From Vibrio sp. qd031 (GTDB lineage Bacteria; Pseudomonadota; Gammaproteobacteria; Enterobacterales; Vibrionaceae), in NCBI RefSeq assembly GCF_002100145.1, contig NZ_JXQD01000004.1:1-64000 (forward strand): a stretch of 64,000 bases of DNA, in the 5' to 3' direction. Shown one piece after another: positions 48,985 through 60,079 of this stretch. Position numbers and translations under genes: made by a program. The notes below the pieces were generated by a model. It did not search any database, was not told where the DNA came from, and was given only the letters and a program-made list of their open reading frames with translations. Numbering within the stretch: position 1 is the stretch's first letter; each line of letters starts with the position of its first letter.

Positions 48985-50343
48985 CTACACCAGAAATACC
49001 GTGGCCAGTCCGAGGAAGACCAGTAAACCAATCACGTCGGTTATGGTCGTCAGTGCCATACCACCGGCAAGTGCGGGGTCGATGTCCATTTTTTTTAAAA
49101 TTATGGGGATGGAAACTCCCGCAATACCCGCAACAAATAGGTTAGTCAGCATTGCGCCAGACATGATCAGACCTAAAACCACGTCTTCTTTCCATAACAT
49201 GACGATGCCACCTAAAATGATGGCCCACAAAATACCATTGAGAAATCCAATAGCGGCTTCCTTGCGCAGTAATTCTTTCTGGTTACTGTCACCAATATGA
49301 CCCAATGCTAGACCGCGGATCACCAATGCAACAGTCTGGTTGCCTGCAACGCCACCCATAGATGGCACGATAGTCATTAAAATAGCGATGGCGGCCATTT
49401 GTTCGAGCGTGGATTCAAACATGTTTGATACAGATGCTGCAGTCAGTGCAGCTAACACATTGACACCTAACCAAACACTTCGGCGTCGCGCAGATTTTAT
49501 CACTGGGGCAAACGTATCTTCGTCGTCATCCATACCCGCCATACTCATCATCGAGTGCTCGGCATCTTCACGGATAACATCCACCACGTCATCGATGGTG
49601 ATTCGGCCAACCAGTGTTTGTTTATCATCAATGACCGGAGCAGAAACCCAGTTGCGTCGCTCAAACAGCGAGGCAACATCAGAGTCTTTGGTATCGACTG
49701 TGATGGCTTCATCCGCGTCGTCCATAATGTCGATGACTTGCTTATCAGGCTGGGAGGTAACCAACGTAGTGAGGGATAGATTACCGATCAATCGGTTCTC
49801 CTGATCGACCACGTATAATGTATCGGTCGCTTCTGGAAGCTCTGCTTTAATGCGCAGGTATCGCAAAATTACATCGACTTCCACGTCGCCACGAATGGTG
49901 GTGACGTCGGTATTCATTAATCCACCGGCAGTATCTTCCGGGTAGGAGAGCGCCGTTTCAACACGAAGACGGTCGGCTGTGTCCATTTGGGCCAGTACGC
50001 CTCTAGAAACGTCGTCAGGCAAACTTCTGAGTACATAGGCGATGTCATCAGTATCCATGCCTTCAGTCGCCTCAGCGAGCGTTTCTGGCGCCATTTTGGC
50101 CACGACATCGTCTTTAACGTCTTCGCTCAACTCATCAAGGATGTCGCCATAATCTTCGGGGTCGGTCAGTTGCCAAAGAACGTCACGACTTTTTCGAGGG
50201 GAGGCTTCAAGAAGCTGGGCAATATCTTCAGGCTCCATGTCCTGAAGTTGGCGTCGCACGAAAACGAATCGGCCTTGGTCGATCGCTTCACTGACGTCTT
50301 GTAGGGTTTGGTGAGCTTGGTCAAACTCGAGTTGTTCTGGCAT
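48985..50343 (-). CDS. mgtE: Magnesium transporter MgtE
   Basis: A Mg2+ channel of 452 residues. The cytoplasmic N-domain (about 1-130, with LEASPRKSRDVLWQL) is followed by two CBS domains (about 135-255, including APVIDDKQTLVGRITIDD) and five membrane segments (about 285-452) that hold the P-x-M-GG pore motif (VPSMGGVAGNQ near 338). I start at the ATG at 50343, since AGGAGG lies 5 bp before it. It is co-oriented with the upstream npr but separated by 119 bp that contain a GGCGCC inverted repeat. Confidence 0.92.
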   Translation of the reverse strand: MPEQLEFDQAHQTLQDVSEAIDQGRFVFVRRQLQDMEPEDIAQLLEASPRKSRDVLWQLTDPEDYGDILDELSEDVKDDVVAKMAPETLAEATEGMDTDDIAYVLRSLPDDVSRGVLAQMDTADRLRVETALSYPEDTAGGLMNTDVTTIRGDVEVDVILRYLRIKAELPEATDTLYVVDQENRLIGNLSLTTLVTSQPDKQVIDIMDDADEAITVDTKDSDVASLFERRNWVSAPVIDDKQTLVGRITIDDVVDVIREDAEHSMMSMAGMDDDEDTFAPVIKSARRRSVWLGVNVLAALTAASVSNMFESTLEQMAAIAILMTIVPSMGGVAGNQTVALVIRGLALGHIGDSNQKELLRKEAAIGFLNGILWAIILGGIVMLWKEDVVLGLIMSGAMLTNLFVAGIAGVSIPIILKKMDIDPALAGGMALTTITDVIGLLVFLGLATVFLV

Positions 50344-50462
50344 ACCCACCTCCTCGTATACTTAGATTGAATAAAATAGGGAAGGGGCGCCAAAGGTTAA
50401 GTCGGCGCCGAGGGCCTAATAGTAACGTAATTCTATGTCACTTTTAATCTTATTGACGCAAC

Positions 50463-50735
50463 TTATTCATCTTCATCGAATTTTTTTTCAATCAGCTGAC
50501 ATACTGCATCTAAGGCAACATCAGCTTGTGAACCGGTTGCCTTGATTGTGACGTGTTGGCCTTGTGAGGACTCTAAGAGCAGTACCCCCATAACACTCTC
50601 AAGCACGACACATTTATCGTCGTTGCACAGAGTGAGCGTTGCATCAAAGCTTTGAGCGAGCTCAATCAACTTAATGGCAGCGCGAGCGTGCAACCCTAAG
50701 CGATTAATGATGAGTACTGTTCTGGAAAGTTCCAT
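50463..50735 (-). CDS. ptsO: Nitrogen-PTS phosphocarrier NPr
   Basis: The HPr-like phosphocarrier of the nitrogen-related PTS, which passes phosphate from EI-Ntr to EIIA-Ntr. At 90 residues it equals E. coli NPr. The phosphorylated histidine is in [10 protein letters not shown] near residue 14. The start at 50735 (MELSRTV) is preferred to the TTG two codons upstream. It ends the rpoN-hpf-ptsN-rapZ-npr series. Confidence 0.92.
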   Translation of the reverse strand: MELSRTVLIINRLGLHARAAIKLIELAQSFDATLTLCNDDKCVVLESVMGVLLLESSQGQHVTIKATGSQADVALDAVCQLIEKKFDEDE

Positions 50736-50749
50736 CGGCAATTTCTCGA

Positions 50750-51634
50750 CTAAAGTTTGTTTTCGGGGCGCTCTAAAGTGGTGTGCCTGACTTGAACCTG
50801 ATGTTTGTGATCGGCAAAGTACATGGCAAGTTGTTGTGCAACGTATACTGAGCGATGTTTACCGCCGGTACATCCAATGGCGATAGTAAGGTAGCTGCGA
50901 TTGTTTTTTTCAAGTTGTGGCAACCACTTTTCAACAAAGCTTTGAATATCTTGCGTGAGGTCTTGAACTTCTTGGTGACCCGCTAAGTATTCCTGTACAG
51001 GTTTATCGAGTCCTGTTTGACTGCGAAGTTCTGGCTCCCAATGAGGGTTAGGTAAAAATCGAACATCGAAGACGTAATCAGCATCTTTTGGCACGCCATA
51101 TTTGAACCCAAAGGATTCAAATACCATGACTAACTCTTTGCTTTCGCGCCCAAGCACTCGCAACCTCACGGTTTCACTCAGGTCATAAAGCGTCGACTGA
51201 CTGCTGTCGATGACTAAGTCGGCTTGCGCTTTTATGGGTTCGAGTAAGTCTTCTTCTGATTCAATGGCTTGAGCCAGTGCCAGTTTTTCTTCTCCAATAG
51301 ACAGCGGGTGAATACGTCGAGTCTCGCTGTAGCGCTTAAGCAGCGTTTCGAGCTGTGCGTCGACAAATATTACCATCACATCCCAAGCTTGCTTGAGCGC
51401 GTTTAACTGGGTAGTGACTTGATTCGGGTCGTTAGGTAAATTGCGAATATCGATGCTAACTGCAACACGCCCCAATTGATTTTTCATGCTGTCAGAAAAG
51501 GGAGTGAGTAGATTGACGGGTAAGTTATCGACGCAGTAATACCCCAAATCCTCCAACACACGTAACGCAACACTTTTGCCCGCGCCCGAACGGCCACTGA
51601 TAACCACAAGTTGATTGGTTTTAGGGGAATCCAT
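50750..51634 (-). CDS. rapZ: RNase adaptor protein RapZ
   Basis: Binds nucleotides and small RNAs and steers RNase E decay of GlmZ to regulate glucosamine-6-phosphate synthesis in enteric bacteria. The 294 residues hold Walker [21 protein letters not shown] near 14-33 and the conserved [12 protein letters not shown] near 258 in the C-terminal RNA-binding domain. It lies 2 bp after ptsN, as in E. coli. Confidence 0.95.
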   Translation of the reverse strand: MDSPKTNQLVVISGRSGAGKSVALRVLEDLGYYCVDNLPVNLLTPFSDSMKNQLGRVAVSIDIRNLPNDPNQVTTQLNALKQAWDVMVIFVDAQLETLLKRYSETRRIHPLSIGEEKLALAQAIESEEDLLEPIKAQADLVIDSSQSTLYDLSETVRLRVLGRESKELVMVFESFGFKYGVPKDADYVFDVRFLPNPHWEPELRSQTGLDKPVQEYLAGHQEVQDLTQDIQSFVEKWLPQLEKNNRSYLTIAIGCTGGKHRSVYVAQQLAMYFADHKHQVQVRHTTLERPENKL

Positions 51635-51636
51635 GA

Positions 51637-52083
51637 TTATTTCGCGACCATGATTTGGTAAAGCTCTTCATCGGATTCTGCACGACGAAGCTGTTTGGTT
51701 ATTGCTTTATCGTTTAGCTTTTCGGCCATGCTGGCCAAAGTGCTTAAATGTTCTTTACATTGAGAGTCTGGCACTAAGAGAGCAAACAGAAGGTCAACGG
51801 GTCGGTTGTCTATTGCATCGAATTCAATAGGCTCGTCACACTGAACTAATACTGCGATAGCACGCTCACTGTCTTGCATTCGCGCGTGAGGAATAGCAAT
51901 ACCATTGCCAATGCCGGTACTGCCCATTTTCTCTCGCCCTAACATGCATTCAAACAACTCGGTTGAGCTTTGATCGCACTGCTCGGCAGCAATTTCGCTG
52001 ATGATTTCGAGGGCTCTTTTTTTGCTCGTACAATGGACTGCACTTTTTGTGCAGTCCAAAGAGAGTACTTCACTGATTTGCAT
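51637..52083 (-). CDS. ptsN: Nitrogen regulatory IIA protein PtsN
   Basis: EIIA-Ntr, the end acceptor of the nitrogen PTS, which in E. coli controls potassium uptake and stress responses. The 148 residues include the phosphorylated histidine in [12 protein letters not shown] near 66. It lies 3 bp after hpf in the same transcription unit. Confidence 0.94.
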   Translation of the reverse strand: MQISEVLSLDCTKSAVHCTSKKRALEIISEIAAEQCDQSSTELFECMLGREKMGSTGIGNGIAIPHARMQDSERAIAVLVQCDEPIEFDAIDNRPVDLLFALLVPDSQCKEHLSTLASMAEKLNDKAITKQLRRAESDEELYQIMVAK

Positions 52084-52086
52084 AGT

Positions 52087-52374
52087 TTAGTGATTACTTA
52101 GTTTTTCTTTATGTTTATTGAGTTGTCGTACAAGTTTGTCGACCAGAGAGTCTATTGCTGCGTACATATTATCACTTTCGGCCGAGGCGTGTATTTCGCC
52201 CTGCGCAACATGTAAGGTGGCCTCCGCGATTTGGTTAACTTTTTCAACTTTCAGCACAACATGGACATTGGTTATGTGTTCAAAAAAGCGTTCTAGTTTT
52301 GCAAATTTAGAATCCACGTACTCCTGCATTGAATCGGTTAGATCAACGTGATGGCCTTTAATATTGATTTGCAT
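52087..52374 (-). CDS. hpf: Ribosome hibernation promoting factor HPF (short form)
   Basis: A 95-residue protein of the short HPF/YfiA family that stabilises idle 100S ribosomes. It opens MQINIKGHHVDLTDSMQEYV, the family start, and lacks the long C-terminal domain. It lies between rpoN and ptsN as in E. coli. Confidence 0.94.
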   Translation of the reverse strand: MQINIKGHHVDLTDSMQEYVDSKFAKLERFFEHITNVHVVLKVEKVNQIAEATLHVAQGEIHASAESDNMYAAIDSLVDKLVRQLNKHKEKLSNH

Positions 52375-52395
52375 AGACGTTCCTTCTGTTTCTGC

Positions 52396-53874
52396 CTAAA
52401 GTAGGCGTTTGCGCTGACTTGAAGGGGCTATCCCTAGGGACTCACGATATTTAGCAATCGTACGACGGGCCACTTGTATGCCTTGGTCAGCTAATAGTGC
52501 GGCAATTTTACTGTCACTGAGTGGTTTTGCTCTATTTTCTGCCGCGACGAATTTCTTGATGAGGGCACGTATCGCGGTGGAAGAGCACTCTCCACCATTA
52601 TCAGTACTTACGTGACTCGAGAAAAAGTATTTAAGCTCAAAAATGCCTCTTGGAGTGTGCATGTATTTTTGGGTTGTGACGCGAGAAATAGTGGACTCAT
52701 GCATGTCCACAGCGAGAGCAATATCGTTCAACACCATCGGCTTCATGGCCTCTTCCCCTTGCTCAAAAAACTCTTGTTGATGCTCTACAATGCAACGCGC
52801 TACTTTTAGTAGTGTTTCGTTGCGGCTTTCTAAGCTTTTAATCAACCATTTAGCTTCTTGCAAATTACTTTTGATGAACTGACTGTCTGGACTGTTTCCC
52901 TTACCGAGTGCCGCGTACTGTTGGTTTACTTTGAGACGCGGGACGCTGTCCGGGTTAATGGAAACCACCCACTTGCCTTTGTCTTTAAAAACAGAAACAT
53001 CGGGAACGACATATTCGGTGTCATCGGGGGCGACGGTATTGCCGGGTCTAGGATCCAGCTTTTGGATAAGAGACATGATGTCTCGCAGTTGATCTTCTTT
53101 TAACTTGGTTTCTTTCATGATCAACTTGTAATCACGATTGCCAAGCATATCGATGTAGTTTTCAAGAATATGGCGCGCTTCAGTGAGCCATGGCGTGTCT
53201 TCCGGAAAGGTCGCCAATTGCAATAGCAAACATTCTTGTAGCGAGCTTGATGCGACACCGAGCGGATCAAATTGCTGGATCCGCTTGCGTACAGCTTCCA
53301 CTTCATCAAGCTCAACCTCGTCATTGTTTAGACTGCTTAGGATGTCTTCGCTTGAAATGGTCAGATAGCCGTATTCATCAATGGCATCGATGATTGAGGT
53401 CGCTATCGCATTATCCAGCTCACTCATTGGGGTGAGTTCGAGTTGCCAATGCAAATAGTCGTGCAGCGATTGAGTGGTTTCACCCTGGTAGATGGGCATG
53501 TCATCGTCCATCACCATGCCAGTGCTTCCCGTGTTGGCACTGTAAACGTCTTCCCAGGTGGTATCGACAGCAAGCTCTTCGCTAATATTGCTTTGCTCGA
53601 TAAGATCGGCACTGTCTTGCGGATCGGCTTCAACTTCTTGCGTGGTTTCGGCGGCGGTTGCTGTGGCGTTTTCAGCTTCTATATTATCTGCTTTCTCAGC
53701 ATCTGAAACGGGGTCGGTTTGTTCTTCCACTTCAAGAAGTGGGTTAGAATCGAGCGCTTCTTGAATCTCTTGCTGGAGATCAAGTGTAGACAACTGCAAT
53801 AAGCGAATCGCTTGTTGCAGTTGTGGGGTCATTGCTAGTTGTTGCCCGATTTTAAGCTGTAATGACGGTTTCAT
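52396..53874 (-). CDS. rpoN: RNA polymerase sigma-54 factor RpoN
   Basis: The sigma factor for nitrogen, flagellar and other enhancer-dependent promoters. The 492 residues show region I ([20 protein letters not shown]), an acidic region II (about 50-110), the core-binding domain, the helix-turn-helix near 370-395 ([17 protein letters not shown]) and the RpoN box [10 protein letters not shown] at 469-478. Start and length agree with the family. It follows lptB by 106 bp. Confidence 0.97.
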   Translation of the reverse strand: MKPSLQLKIGQQLAMTPQLQQAIRLLQLSTLDLQQEIQEALDSNPLLEVEEQTDPVSDAEKADNIEAENATATAAETTQEVEADPQDSADLIEQSNISEELAVDTTWEDVYSANTGSTGMVMDDDMPIYQGETTQSLHDYLHWQLELTPMSELDNAIATSIIDAIDEYGYLTISSEDILSSLNNDEVELDEVEAVRKRIQQFDPLGVASSSLQECLLLQLATFPEDTPWLTEARHILENYIDMLGNRDYKLIMKETKLKEDQLRDIMSLIQKLDPRPGNTVAPDDTEYVVPDVSVFKDKGKWVVSINPDSVPRLKVNQQYAALGKGNSPDSQFIKSNLQEAKWLIKSLESRNETLLKVARCIVEHQQEFFEQGEEAMKPMVLNDIALAVDMHESTISRVTTQKYMHTPRGIFELKYFFSSHVSTDNGGECSSTAIRALIKKFVAAENRAKPLSDSKIAALLADQGIQVARRTIAKYRESLGIAPSSQRKRLL

Positions 53875-53980
53875 TCAGAATTTATTACCTTGATACCACA
53901 GTGAAAAATGACGTTTTAGTCAGATTTGTCTTCCCATTTAAACCATACTTCGCCAACACTTTCCAGTCTTAACTATTTAA

Positions 53981-54706
53981 TCATAGACGGAATTGCTCAC
54001 CGAGATAAACTCGTTTTACCTGCTCATTGTTCAAAACTTGCTCTGGAGTGCCTTCTGCGATCAAGTGCCCTTGGCTTACGATGTACGCTTTCTCACATAC
54101 ATCGAGTGTTTCTCGTACATTGTGGTCAGTAATCAGTACACCCAGTCCACGCTGTTTGAGATGTTGGATAATCTTTTTGATGTCGATAACCGATATCGGG
54201 TCTACACCGGCGAACGGTTCGTCCAGAAGAATAAATTCGGGATTGGCTGCTAGTGCTCGCGCAATCTCAACACGTCGACGCTCTCCCCCTGATAAAGCCA
54301 TCCCTGCAGACTTACGAATGTGTTGAATATTGAACTCTTCCAGCAAGTCTTCTAATCGATCTTGGCGCTGCTCGTTACTCAACTCTTTGCGAGTTTGCAG
54401 TACCGCCATGATGTTATCTTCTACAGACAGCTTCCTAAAAATAGAGGCTTCCTGCGGCAAGTAGCCAATCCCCATTTTCGACCGCTTATGCATTGGAAGA
54501 ATGCTAATGTCTTGGTCATCGATCAATATTTGACCTTCATCTCGAGCAACCAAACCAACGATCATATAAAAAGACGTAGTTTTACCGGCGCCGTTTGGGC
54601 CAAGTAATCCAACAATCTGCCCCGATTCTACTTTTAAGCTGACATCGGCGACGACCTGACGTTTGTTGTAGCTCTTAGCCAAGTTTTTAGCCTGTAATAC
54701 AGTCAT
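53981..54706 (-). CDS. lptB: LPS transport ATPase LptB
   Basis: The cytoplasmic ATPase of the LptB2FG extractor that pulls LPS from the inner membrane. The 241 residues equal E. coli LptB. Walker [10 protein letters not shown] near 37, Q-loop [10 protein letters not shown], signature [15 protein letters not shown] near 138 and Walker [11 protein letters not shown] near 158. It starts 3 bp after lptA. Confidence 0.96.
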   Translation of the reverse strand: MTVLQAKNLAKSYNKRQVVADVSLKVESGQIVGLLGPNGAGKTTSFYMIVGLVARDEGQILIDDQDISILPMHKRSKMGIGYLPQEASIFRKLSVEDNIMAVLQTRKELSNEQRQDRLEDLLEEFNIQHIRKSAGMALSGGERRRVEIARALAANPEFILLDEPFAGVDPISVIDIKKIIQHLKQRGLGVLITDHNVRETLDVCEKAYIVSQGHLIAEGTPEQVLNNEQVKRVYLGEQFRL

Positions 54707-54709
54707 CGG

Positions 54710-55204
54710 CTATTGCTCTTTTTGCGCTTGAGGTTGCAATACGGTTGAGACGCGATTGCCATTGCCACCATCGGCTAGCATGGTTTCGGTGTCAATCTGA
54801 TAACGAATGGTCTCGCCCTTAATGACGCTATCGTCTTGCATCAATTGCGCTTGCTTAATCATGATAAGTTGATTGTCACTCATGCTATAGAATAATTCTA
54901 ACGCTTGGCCTCTAAGCTCTTTCCCATCATCGGTTTCTTGACGAAAAGTCGAAGGCTCACCAAACGATTGGATGGAAGTAATCGTTCCTGTTTCAACGTC
55001 ACGCACGACGATGACTTTGTCTGCTACTAATTCGATACTACCTTGTACCAACTTAACATCGCCTTCGAAGGTTACTTCGTTGCTTTTCATATCTAGCTTT
55101 TGACTGTCAGAGTCAATGTATACAGGCTGTTCGCTGTCGCTAGACAGTGCAAATGAACCCGTTGAGATTACGCACAACAAGGCGGCTTTAAGGAGTGATT
55201 TCAT
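54710..55204 (-). CDS. lptA: LPS transport periplasmic bridge protein LptA
   Basis: A periplasmic beta-jellyroll protein that oligomerises with LptC and LptD to carry LPS across the periplasm. It has a signal peptide (about 1-18) and the core PVYIDSDSQKLDMKSNEVTF. I start at the ATG at 55204, which has AAAGG 5 bp upstream, not the GTG at 55210; this gives 164 residues. It overlaps the end of lptC. Confidence 0.93.
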   Translation of the reverse strand: MKSLLKAALLCVISTGSFALSSDSEQPVYIDSDSQKLDMKSNEVTFEGDVKLVQGSIELVADKVIVVRDVETGTITSIQSFGEPSTFRQETDDGKELRGQALELFYSMSDNQLIMIKQAQLMQDDSVIKGETIRYQIDTETMLADGGNGNRVSTVLQPQAQKEQ

Positions 55205-55748
55205 ATACACCTTTGACTTGGTTATTTAGTGTTGCTTGGTTTGTGTCGAAGCTGCCTTCCGCTGATTGACCTACGTTGTAAAAAGTGGCGCCTTCAAGCG
55301 ATACTTGAGTATCAGTGTAGAACTTTTTACTGTCGAGCTCGATTACCAAGGACTCGGTCATCATCCGGTCGAACGAAGCACCGGGTAATAGGTTGTCTGC
55401 TTTTACGTTACCTTGCAACGTTAAGTGCTGTTTTTTGTCGAGTACGGCGCGGTCTGACACCACCTTCCATTCGATGTTCTCACCATCCCGGTAAACCAGT
55501 AGCTCGATACTTTCGAAAACAGTATCGCCACTTTTGGCGTAATGGTCTAGATAACTCGATGTGATCCGGTAGTTTCGCGTACCATCAGTTTTATGGGAAG
55601 TGTCAGTTACTTGGTGACCCGAAAATTGAGGCAGTTCTGCGTTGGGGGTTACTTGCAAGGTGACGCTGTTTTGATCGGTGACTAAATAATAGCCGCTAAA
55701 CGCGATAACAATGATCAACACAACTTGGACCCAACGAGGCGTGATCAT
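55188..55748 (-). CDS. lptC: LPS transport protein LptC
   Basis: A bitopic protein of 186 residues: a membrane segment near 8-24 and a periplasmic jellyroll that takes LPS from LptF/G and hands it to LptA. The DUF1239-type run DRAVLDKKQHLTLQGNVKAD near 100-119 is present. It overlaps kdsC by 4 bp and lptA by about 17 bp. Confidence 0.93.
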   Translation of the reverse strand: MITPRWVQVVLIIVIAFSGYYLVTDQNSVTLQVTPNAELPQFSGHQVTDTSHKTDGTRNYRITSSYLDHYAKSGDTVFESIELLVYRDGENIEWKVVSDRAVLDKKQHLTLQGNVKADNLLPGASFDRMMTESLVIELDSKKFYTDTQVSLEGATFYNVGQSAEGSFDTNQATLNNQVKGVYEITP

Positions 55749-56302
55749 ATGCTCAAGCCTTTATGTGCTTCAAGCTCGCCACGGGCCTGTAATATAAGAT
55801 CACACACCTCGCGTACCGCACCATGACCACCGTTAATCTGTGTTACATAGTTCGCTTTTTGACGTAATAATGGGTGCCCATCCGCGACACAGACTTTAAG
55901 TGCAACTTTTTCCATCACTGGCCAATCGATCAAGTCATCACCAATATACCCGGTATTCTGTGGTGCGATATTGAGTTTTTCGCAAATGTCTTGATACGCC
56001 TTTACCTTGTCATCTTGACCTTGGTAGATAAGCGTTATGCCAAGAGCACTCATTCGGTTGGTAACAATTTGTGACTTCCTACCTGTAATGATGGCAATTT
56101 CAATACCCGCATTCATCAAGGATTTTACGCCATATCCGTCGCGGGTATGGAACGTCTTAAGCTCTTCACCGTTGTTTCCCATATAAACCAAACCATCAGA
56201 AAACACACCATCGACGTCACAGATAAGCAGTTTGATCTGTTTGGCTATTTCAACAATTGAGGCGTCGACATCGCCATATAAAGTCGTCATTCTTTCGCTC
56301 AT
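55745..56302 (-). CDS. kdsC: KDO-8-phosphate phosphatase KdsC
   Basis: A HAD-family phosphatase that yields KDO for LPS inner core. The 185 residues include the nucleophile motif LLICDVDGVFSDG near 26-38, IITGRKS near 71-77 and GDDLIDWPVM near 122. It overlaps kdsD by 1 bp, giving the KDO pair of arabinose-5-phosphate isomerase and phosphatase. Confidence 0.95.
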   Translation of the reverse strand: MSERMTTLYGDVDASIVEIAKQIKLLICDVDGVFSDGLVYMGNNGEELKTFHTRDGYGVKSLMNAGIEIAIITGRKSQIVTNRMSALGITLIYQGQDDKVKAYQDICEKLNIAPQNTGYIGDDLIDWPVMEKVALKVCVADGHPLLRQKANYVTQINGGHGAVREVCDLILQARGELEAHKGLSI

Positions 56303-57282
56303 TACATTACCCCAGCACGCAGCATATCGTGCATATTCAGTGCGCCAACCAATTGGCCGTCGTCAACAATGAGCAATGCGCTAATGCTGCGTTCTTGCAT
56401 CTGATTGAGTCCATCAACCGCAAGCATATTTGAATGAGCAACTTGAGGGTTTGGTCCCATCACTTCACCGATGGTTGTATCGTGAATGTCGACACGTTTA
56501 CTTAGCAAGCGGCGTAAATCGCCATCGGTAAAGATGCCAATTACCGCATTATCTGCGTCGACAATGGCGGTCATCCCTAAGCCTTTCTCACTCATTTCTA
56601 ACAGTGCTTCGGTTAGAGGTGCGTCGGCAGTGACTTTAGGCAATTGCGTGCCTGAATGCATGATGTCGCTTATTTTGAGTAACAGTTTTCGGCCTAGGGC
56701 ACCACCTGGGTGAGAAAGCGCGAAATCTTCCGCGCTAAACCCACGAGCACGCATTAGAGCCATTGCAAGCGCATCCCCCATCACCAGTGTAGCGGTTGTA
56801 CTTGCGGTTGGCGCAAGTTCAATTGGGCAGGCTTCTTTAGGGACCTTAATGCATAAGTGCAAATCCGCCAGTTTACCCATGTTTGAGCTTGGGTTTCCGG
56901 TCATGCTAATGATCGTAACTTGCTGGCGCTTAAGTACAGGGAATAAACCCAATATTTCAATAGATTCACCGGAATTGGAAATTGCGAGAACCACATCGTT
57001 GTTGTCAATCATCCCGAGGTCGCCGTGTGCGGCTTCTCCTGGGTGAACAAAAAAGGACGACGTACCTGTACTGGCAAGCGTTGCGGCAATTTTTTTACCT
57101 ATATGACCAGACTTACCCATACCCATCACCACGACTTTTCCTGTGGTGTTTAAAATGGTTTGGCAAGCTTGGACAAAGTGAGCATCGAAGTGTTGGCTTA
57201 GCTGCTTTAATCCAGCAATTTCGATCGCTAGCACTTCTTCGGCCGCAGACTTATAGTCAAAATCAGAGTTGTATTGTTGCAT
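56302..57282 (-). CDS. kdsD: Arabinose-5-phosphate isomerase KdsD
   Basis: Converts ribulose-5-phosphate to arabinose-5-phosphate, the first KDO-pathway step. The 326 residues have an N-terminal SIS domain (GMGKSGHIGKKIAATLASTG near 54-73, GEAAHGDLGM near 83) and two C-terminal CBS domains (about 205-325). It lies between yrbG and kdsC, as in E. coli. Confidence 0.95.
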   Translation of the reverse strand: MQQYNSDFDYKSAAEEVLAIEIAGLKQLSQHFDAHFVQACQTILNTTGKVVVMGMGKSGHIGKKIAATLASTGTSSFFVHPGEAAHGDLGMIDNNDVVLAISNSGESIEILGLFPVLKRQQVTIISMTGNPSSNMGKLADLHLCIKVPKEACPIELAPTASTTATLVMGDALAMALMRARGFSAEDFALSHPGGALGRKLLLKISDIMHSGTQLPKVTADAPLTEALLEMSEKGLGMTAIVDADNAVIGIFTDGDLRRLLSKRVDIHDTTIGEVMGPNPQVAHSNMLAVDGLNQMQERSISALLIVDDGQLVGALNMHDMLRAGVM

Positions 57283-57300
57283 GTGTGAGTCAAATATCCG

Positions 57301-58269
57301 TTATTGAGCTAAGTTCATGAGCAGGTAGCCTTGGTAGACAACAAAAATGATGAGCAGTGCGCTACCTTCAATACGATTTATACTGCGGGACTTACCAAGC
57401 GCCATAACAACCAGCAAAATTGAGACCGCAAGCATAACCCAGAAATCTCGTCCCATAACGTTTTCGTTAAGTATAGTTGGGTTCAATATGCCAGGGATCC
57501 CCATTACAGCTAGAATGTTAAACACGTTCGAGCCAATGATATTACCCACAGCCATGTCATCTTCACCTTTCATTACGCCAGCGAGTGACGCTGCAAGTTC
57601 AGGTAAGCTTGTGCCTACAGCAATGATGGTTAATCCAATCACAAGATCAGACATGCCAAAGTGTTTTGCAATGATGACAGCATTATTGACTAAAATATCG
57701 GCAGCCAAAGGTAGCAATATTAGTCCAACGATGACCCAGAATATCGCCTTACCATTTGGCACACCTTCAGGGATCTCTGACTCTTGCTCTTCAATTAAGG
57801 CATCGCCACTGTTTTGTTGACTACGCGATATTTTTAGCATAACCGCTAAGAAGGCCACAAACAGAATGATCAGCAAGATACCTTCGTTAAACCCTAAGAA
57901 GCTGTCCCACAACAACGCCCCTGCTAACAATGTGACTAACATCATTAAAGGAAGTTCGCGTCGCAATACCCCTGAACTAATAGAAAGAGGCTTTATTAGT
58001 GCGGTTATCCCTAAGATTAGCGCAATATTGGCGATATTGGAGCCTAGAACGTTACCGACAGCAGTGTCTGATTTACCGCTTAATGCTGCGGTCGCTGAGA
58101 CCATCATTTCAGGTGCAGAAGAGCCCATTGCTAATATTGTCATACCAATAACCAATGGCGCGATACCAAAGTTTCGAGCCAGTGCCGCAGCACCAAAGAC
58201 GAGCTTGTCAGCACTCCAAACTAGTAGGGTAAGACCTACAATTAAAAGTAGTACGGCTTCAATGGGCAT
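57301..58269 (-). CDS. yrbG: Calcium/sodium antiporter-family protein YrbG
   Basis: A polytopic inner-membrane protein of 322 residues in the CaCA antiporter family with the two inverted alpha-repeats: GSSAPEMMVSATAALSG near 48-64 and GTSLPELAASLAGV near 217-230, each with the metal-binding Glu. An acidic loop lies between (about 150-165). It heads the minus-strand run to kdsD and lpt genes and is divergent from mlaF. The natural cation is not settled from sequence. Confidence 0.9.
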   Translation of the reverse strand: MPIEAVLLLIVGLTLLVWSADKLVFGAAALARNFGIAPLVIGMTILAMGSSAPEMMVSATAALSGKSDTAVGNVLGSNIANIALILGITALIKPLSISSGVLRRELPLMMLVTLLAGALLWDSFLGFNEGILLIILFVAFLAVMLKISRSQQNSGDALIEEQESEIPEGVPNGKAIFWVIVGLILLPLAADILVNNAVIIAKHFGMSDLVIGLTIIAVGTSLPELAASLAGVMKGEDDMAVGNIIGSNVFNILAVMGIPGILNPTILNENVMGRDFWVMLAVSILLVVMALGKSRSINRIEGSALLIIFVVYQGYLLMNLAQ

Positions 58270-58484
58270 GGGATGTTATCACCTGATTAGTCAAATTTAA
58301 GTTGGCTAATTTTGACGCTAAGTTATCGAAAAAGAAAGCGAAATTCTTAAATATTTAGAGCGCACAACCCTAGAAATACTCTATGGTTTGTATGAAAAGA
58401 AAATAAAGTTTGACCTATTTGTGGTAACTATAGGTAAATAGGATAACCAGTATTGGAAAGTAGACTCAATCAATTGGTCGTGCC

Positions 58485-59249
58485 ATGGATGTAACAAAAA
58501 AATACGAAATCAAAGGGTTAAGCTTTTCTCGCGGGAGGAAACAGATTTTTGACAATGTCAGCTTTGACGTGAAATCGGCAAAAATCACCGCAATAATTGG
58601 CCCTTCAGGAATTGGCAAAACAACACTGCTTAAATTACTAAGTGGTCTCCTGGAGCCCGACGACGGACAAGTCCTCTTCAATGGTCAGGACTTGAATCAA
58701 TTGTCTAGACGCGCGTTGTTCGACGCGAGAAAAAAAATGGGGATGTTATTTCAATCAGGGGCGTTATTTACCGACCTAACGGTGTTTGAAAACGTCGCGT
58801 TTCCTTTGCGTGAGCATACCGATCTCTCCGCAGCAGAGATCCGTACTAAGGTGATGGACAAGTTAGAGGCGGTCAACCTTGCCGACAGTTTTGACTTAAT
58901 GCCATCAGAGCTTTCCGGTGGCATGACGCGGCGGGCTGCGCTTGCAAGAGCACTCTCATTAGAGCCGGATGTTTTGTTGTATGATGAGCCTTTCGTGGGG
59001 CAGGATCCGTTGACGAAAACCACTCTGGTTAAACTAATTGACTCGCTGAATAAGCGACTTAATGTGACCTCTATATTGGTGTCACACGATGTTCCTGAAG
59101 TCATGATGTTAGCCGATTATGTCTACTTGCTGGACAATAAAACCATTATTGCTCATGGGACACCTGGAGAACTCAGGGCCAGCCAAAATATTCAGGTTCA
59201 ACAGTTTTTGAAGCCACTTGAATTTGAACAGCTAGAGAGGGTTAAATAA
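58485..59249 (+). CDS. mlaF: Phospholipid transport ATPase MlaF
   Basis: The ATPase of the Mla complex, which keeps outer-membrane lipid asymmetry. The 254 residues show Walker [10 protein letters not shown] near 38-46, signature [15 protein letters not shown] near 144 and Walker [12 protein letters not shown] near 164. The stop codon overlaps the mlaE start by 1 bp. The 215-bp gap upstream holds divergent signals toward yrbG; no promoter there is strong enough to call. Confidence 0.94.
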   Translation: MDVTKKYEIKGLSFSRGRKQIFDNVSFDVKSAKITAIIGPSGIGKTTLLKLLSGLLEPDDGQVLFNGQDLNQLSRRALFDARKKMGMLFQSGALFTDLTVFENVAFPLREHTDLSAAEIRTKVMDKLEAVNLADSFDLMPSELSGGMTRRAALARALSLEPDVLLYDEPFVGQDPLTKTTLVKLIDSLNKRLNVTSILVSHDVPEVMMLADYVYLLDNKTIIAHGTPGELRASQNIQVQQFLKPLEFEQLERVK

Positions 59250-60037
59250 TGTTGTTCCAGCACAAGATAGAGTCTCTAGGACGGTCATCGTTCGCGCTCG
59301 TTCGAAGTATTGGGGCGGCGAGTTGGATGTTAGCCGGGGCGCTGTTTAGTAAGCCTAATTTTAAAAAGTCGTGGCCACTGTTGCTAAAACAGATAGAGGT
59401 TCTAGGTTGGCAATCGCTAATGATTATCTGCGTATCAGGTCTATTTATAGGCATGGTGCTTAGTTTACAAGGCTTTGTTATCTTAGTCGATTTTGGCGCC
59501 GAAAGTGCTTTGGGTCAGTTGGTATCATTGTCATTATTAAGAGAGCTCGGCCCAGTGGTTACTGCGCTTTTGTTTGCGGGAAGAGCAGGGTCTGCATTGA
59601 CTGCGGAAATTGGTTTAATGAAAGCCACCGAACAACTCTCTAGTATGGAAATGATGGCGGTAGATCCCCTACGTCAAGTTATCGCTCCTAGATTTTGGGG
59701 TGGGGTGATTGTTATGCCTTTGCTCAGTTTTTTGTTTATTGCGGTTGGCATTATTGGTGGGCAGTGGGTTGGCGTATCGTGGAAAGGTGTAGATTACGGC
59801 AGCTATTGGTCTCAAATTCAATCATCGGTTGTATTGTCAGAAGACATACTGAATAGTTTTATTAAAGCGGTTGTGTTTGCTGTGGCAGTACTTTGGGTTG
59901 CTCTGTTTCATGGATACCATTGTAAGCCAACATCTGAAGGGATCAGTTTAGCTACCACGCGTTCAGTGGTACATGCATCCTTATTAGTGCTTGGGCTAGA
60001 TTTTATTTTGACAGCGCTCATGTTCGGTGGTTCTTAA
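59249..60037 (+). CDS. mlaE: Phospholipid transport permease MlaE
   Basis: A 262-residue integral membrane permease of the MlaE/TrcD family: about five hydrophobic segments and the conserved [20 protein letters not shown] near 109-128. It pairs with MlaF below and MlaD above in the inner membrane. Confidence 0.95.
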   Translation: MLFQHKIESLGRSSFALVRSIGAASWMLAGALFSKPNFKKSWPLLLKQIEVLGWQSLMIICVSGLFIGMVLSLQGFVILVDFGAESALGQLVSLSLLRELGPVVTALLFAGRAGSALTAEIGLMKATEQLSSMEMMAVDPLRQVIAPRFWGGVIVMPLLSFLFIAVGIIGGQWVGVSWKGVDYGSYWSQIQSSVVLSEDILNSFIKAVVFAVAVLWVALFHGYHCKPTSEGISLATTRSVVHASLLVLGLDFILTALMFGGS

Positions 60038-60079
60038 CCACAAATTACGCCAACTGTTTGGTAAGGATAGGAAGGATTA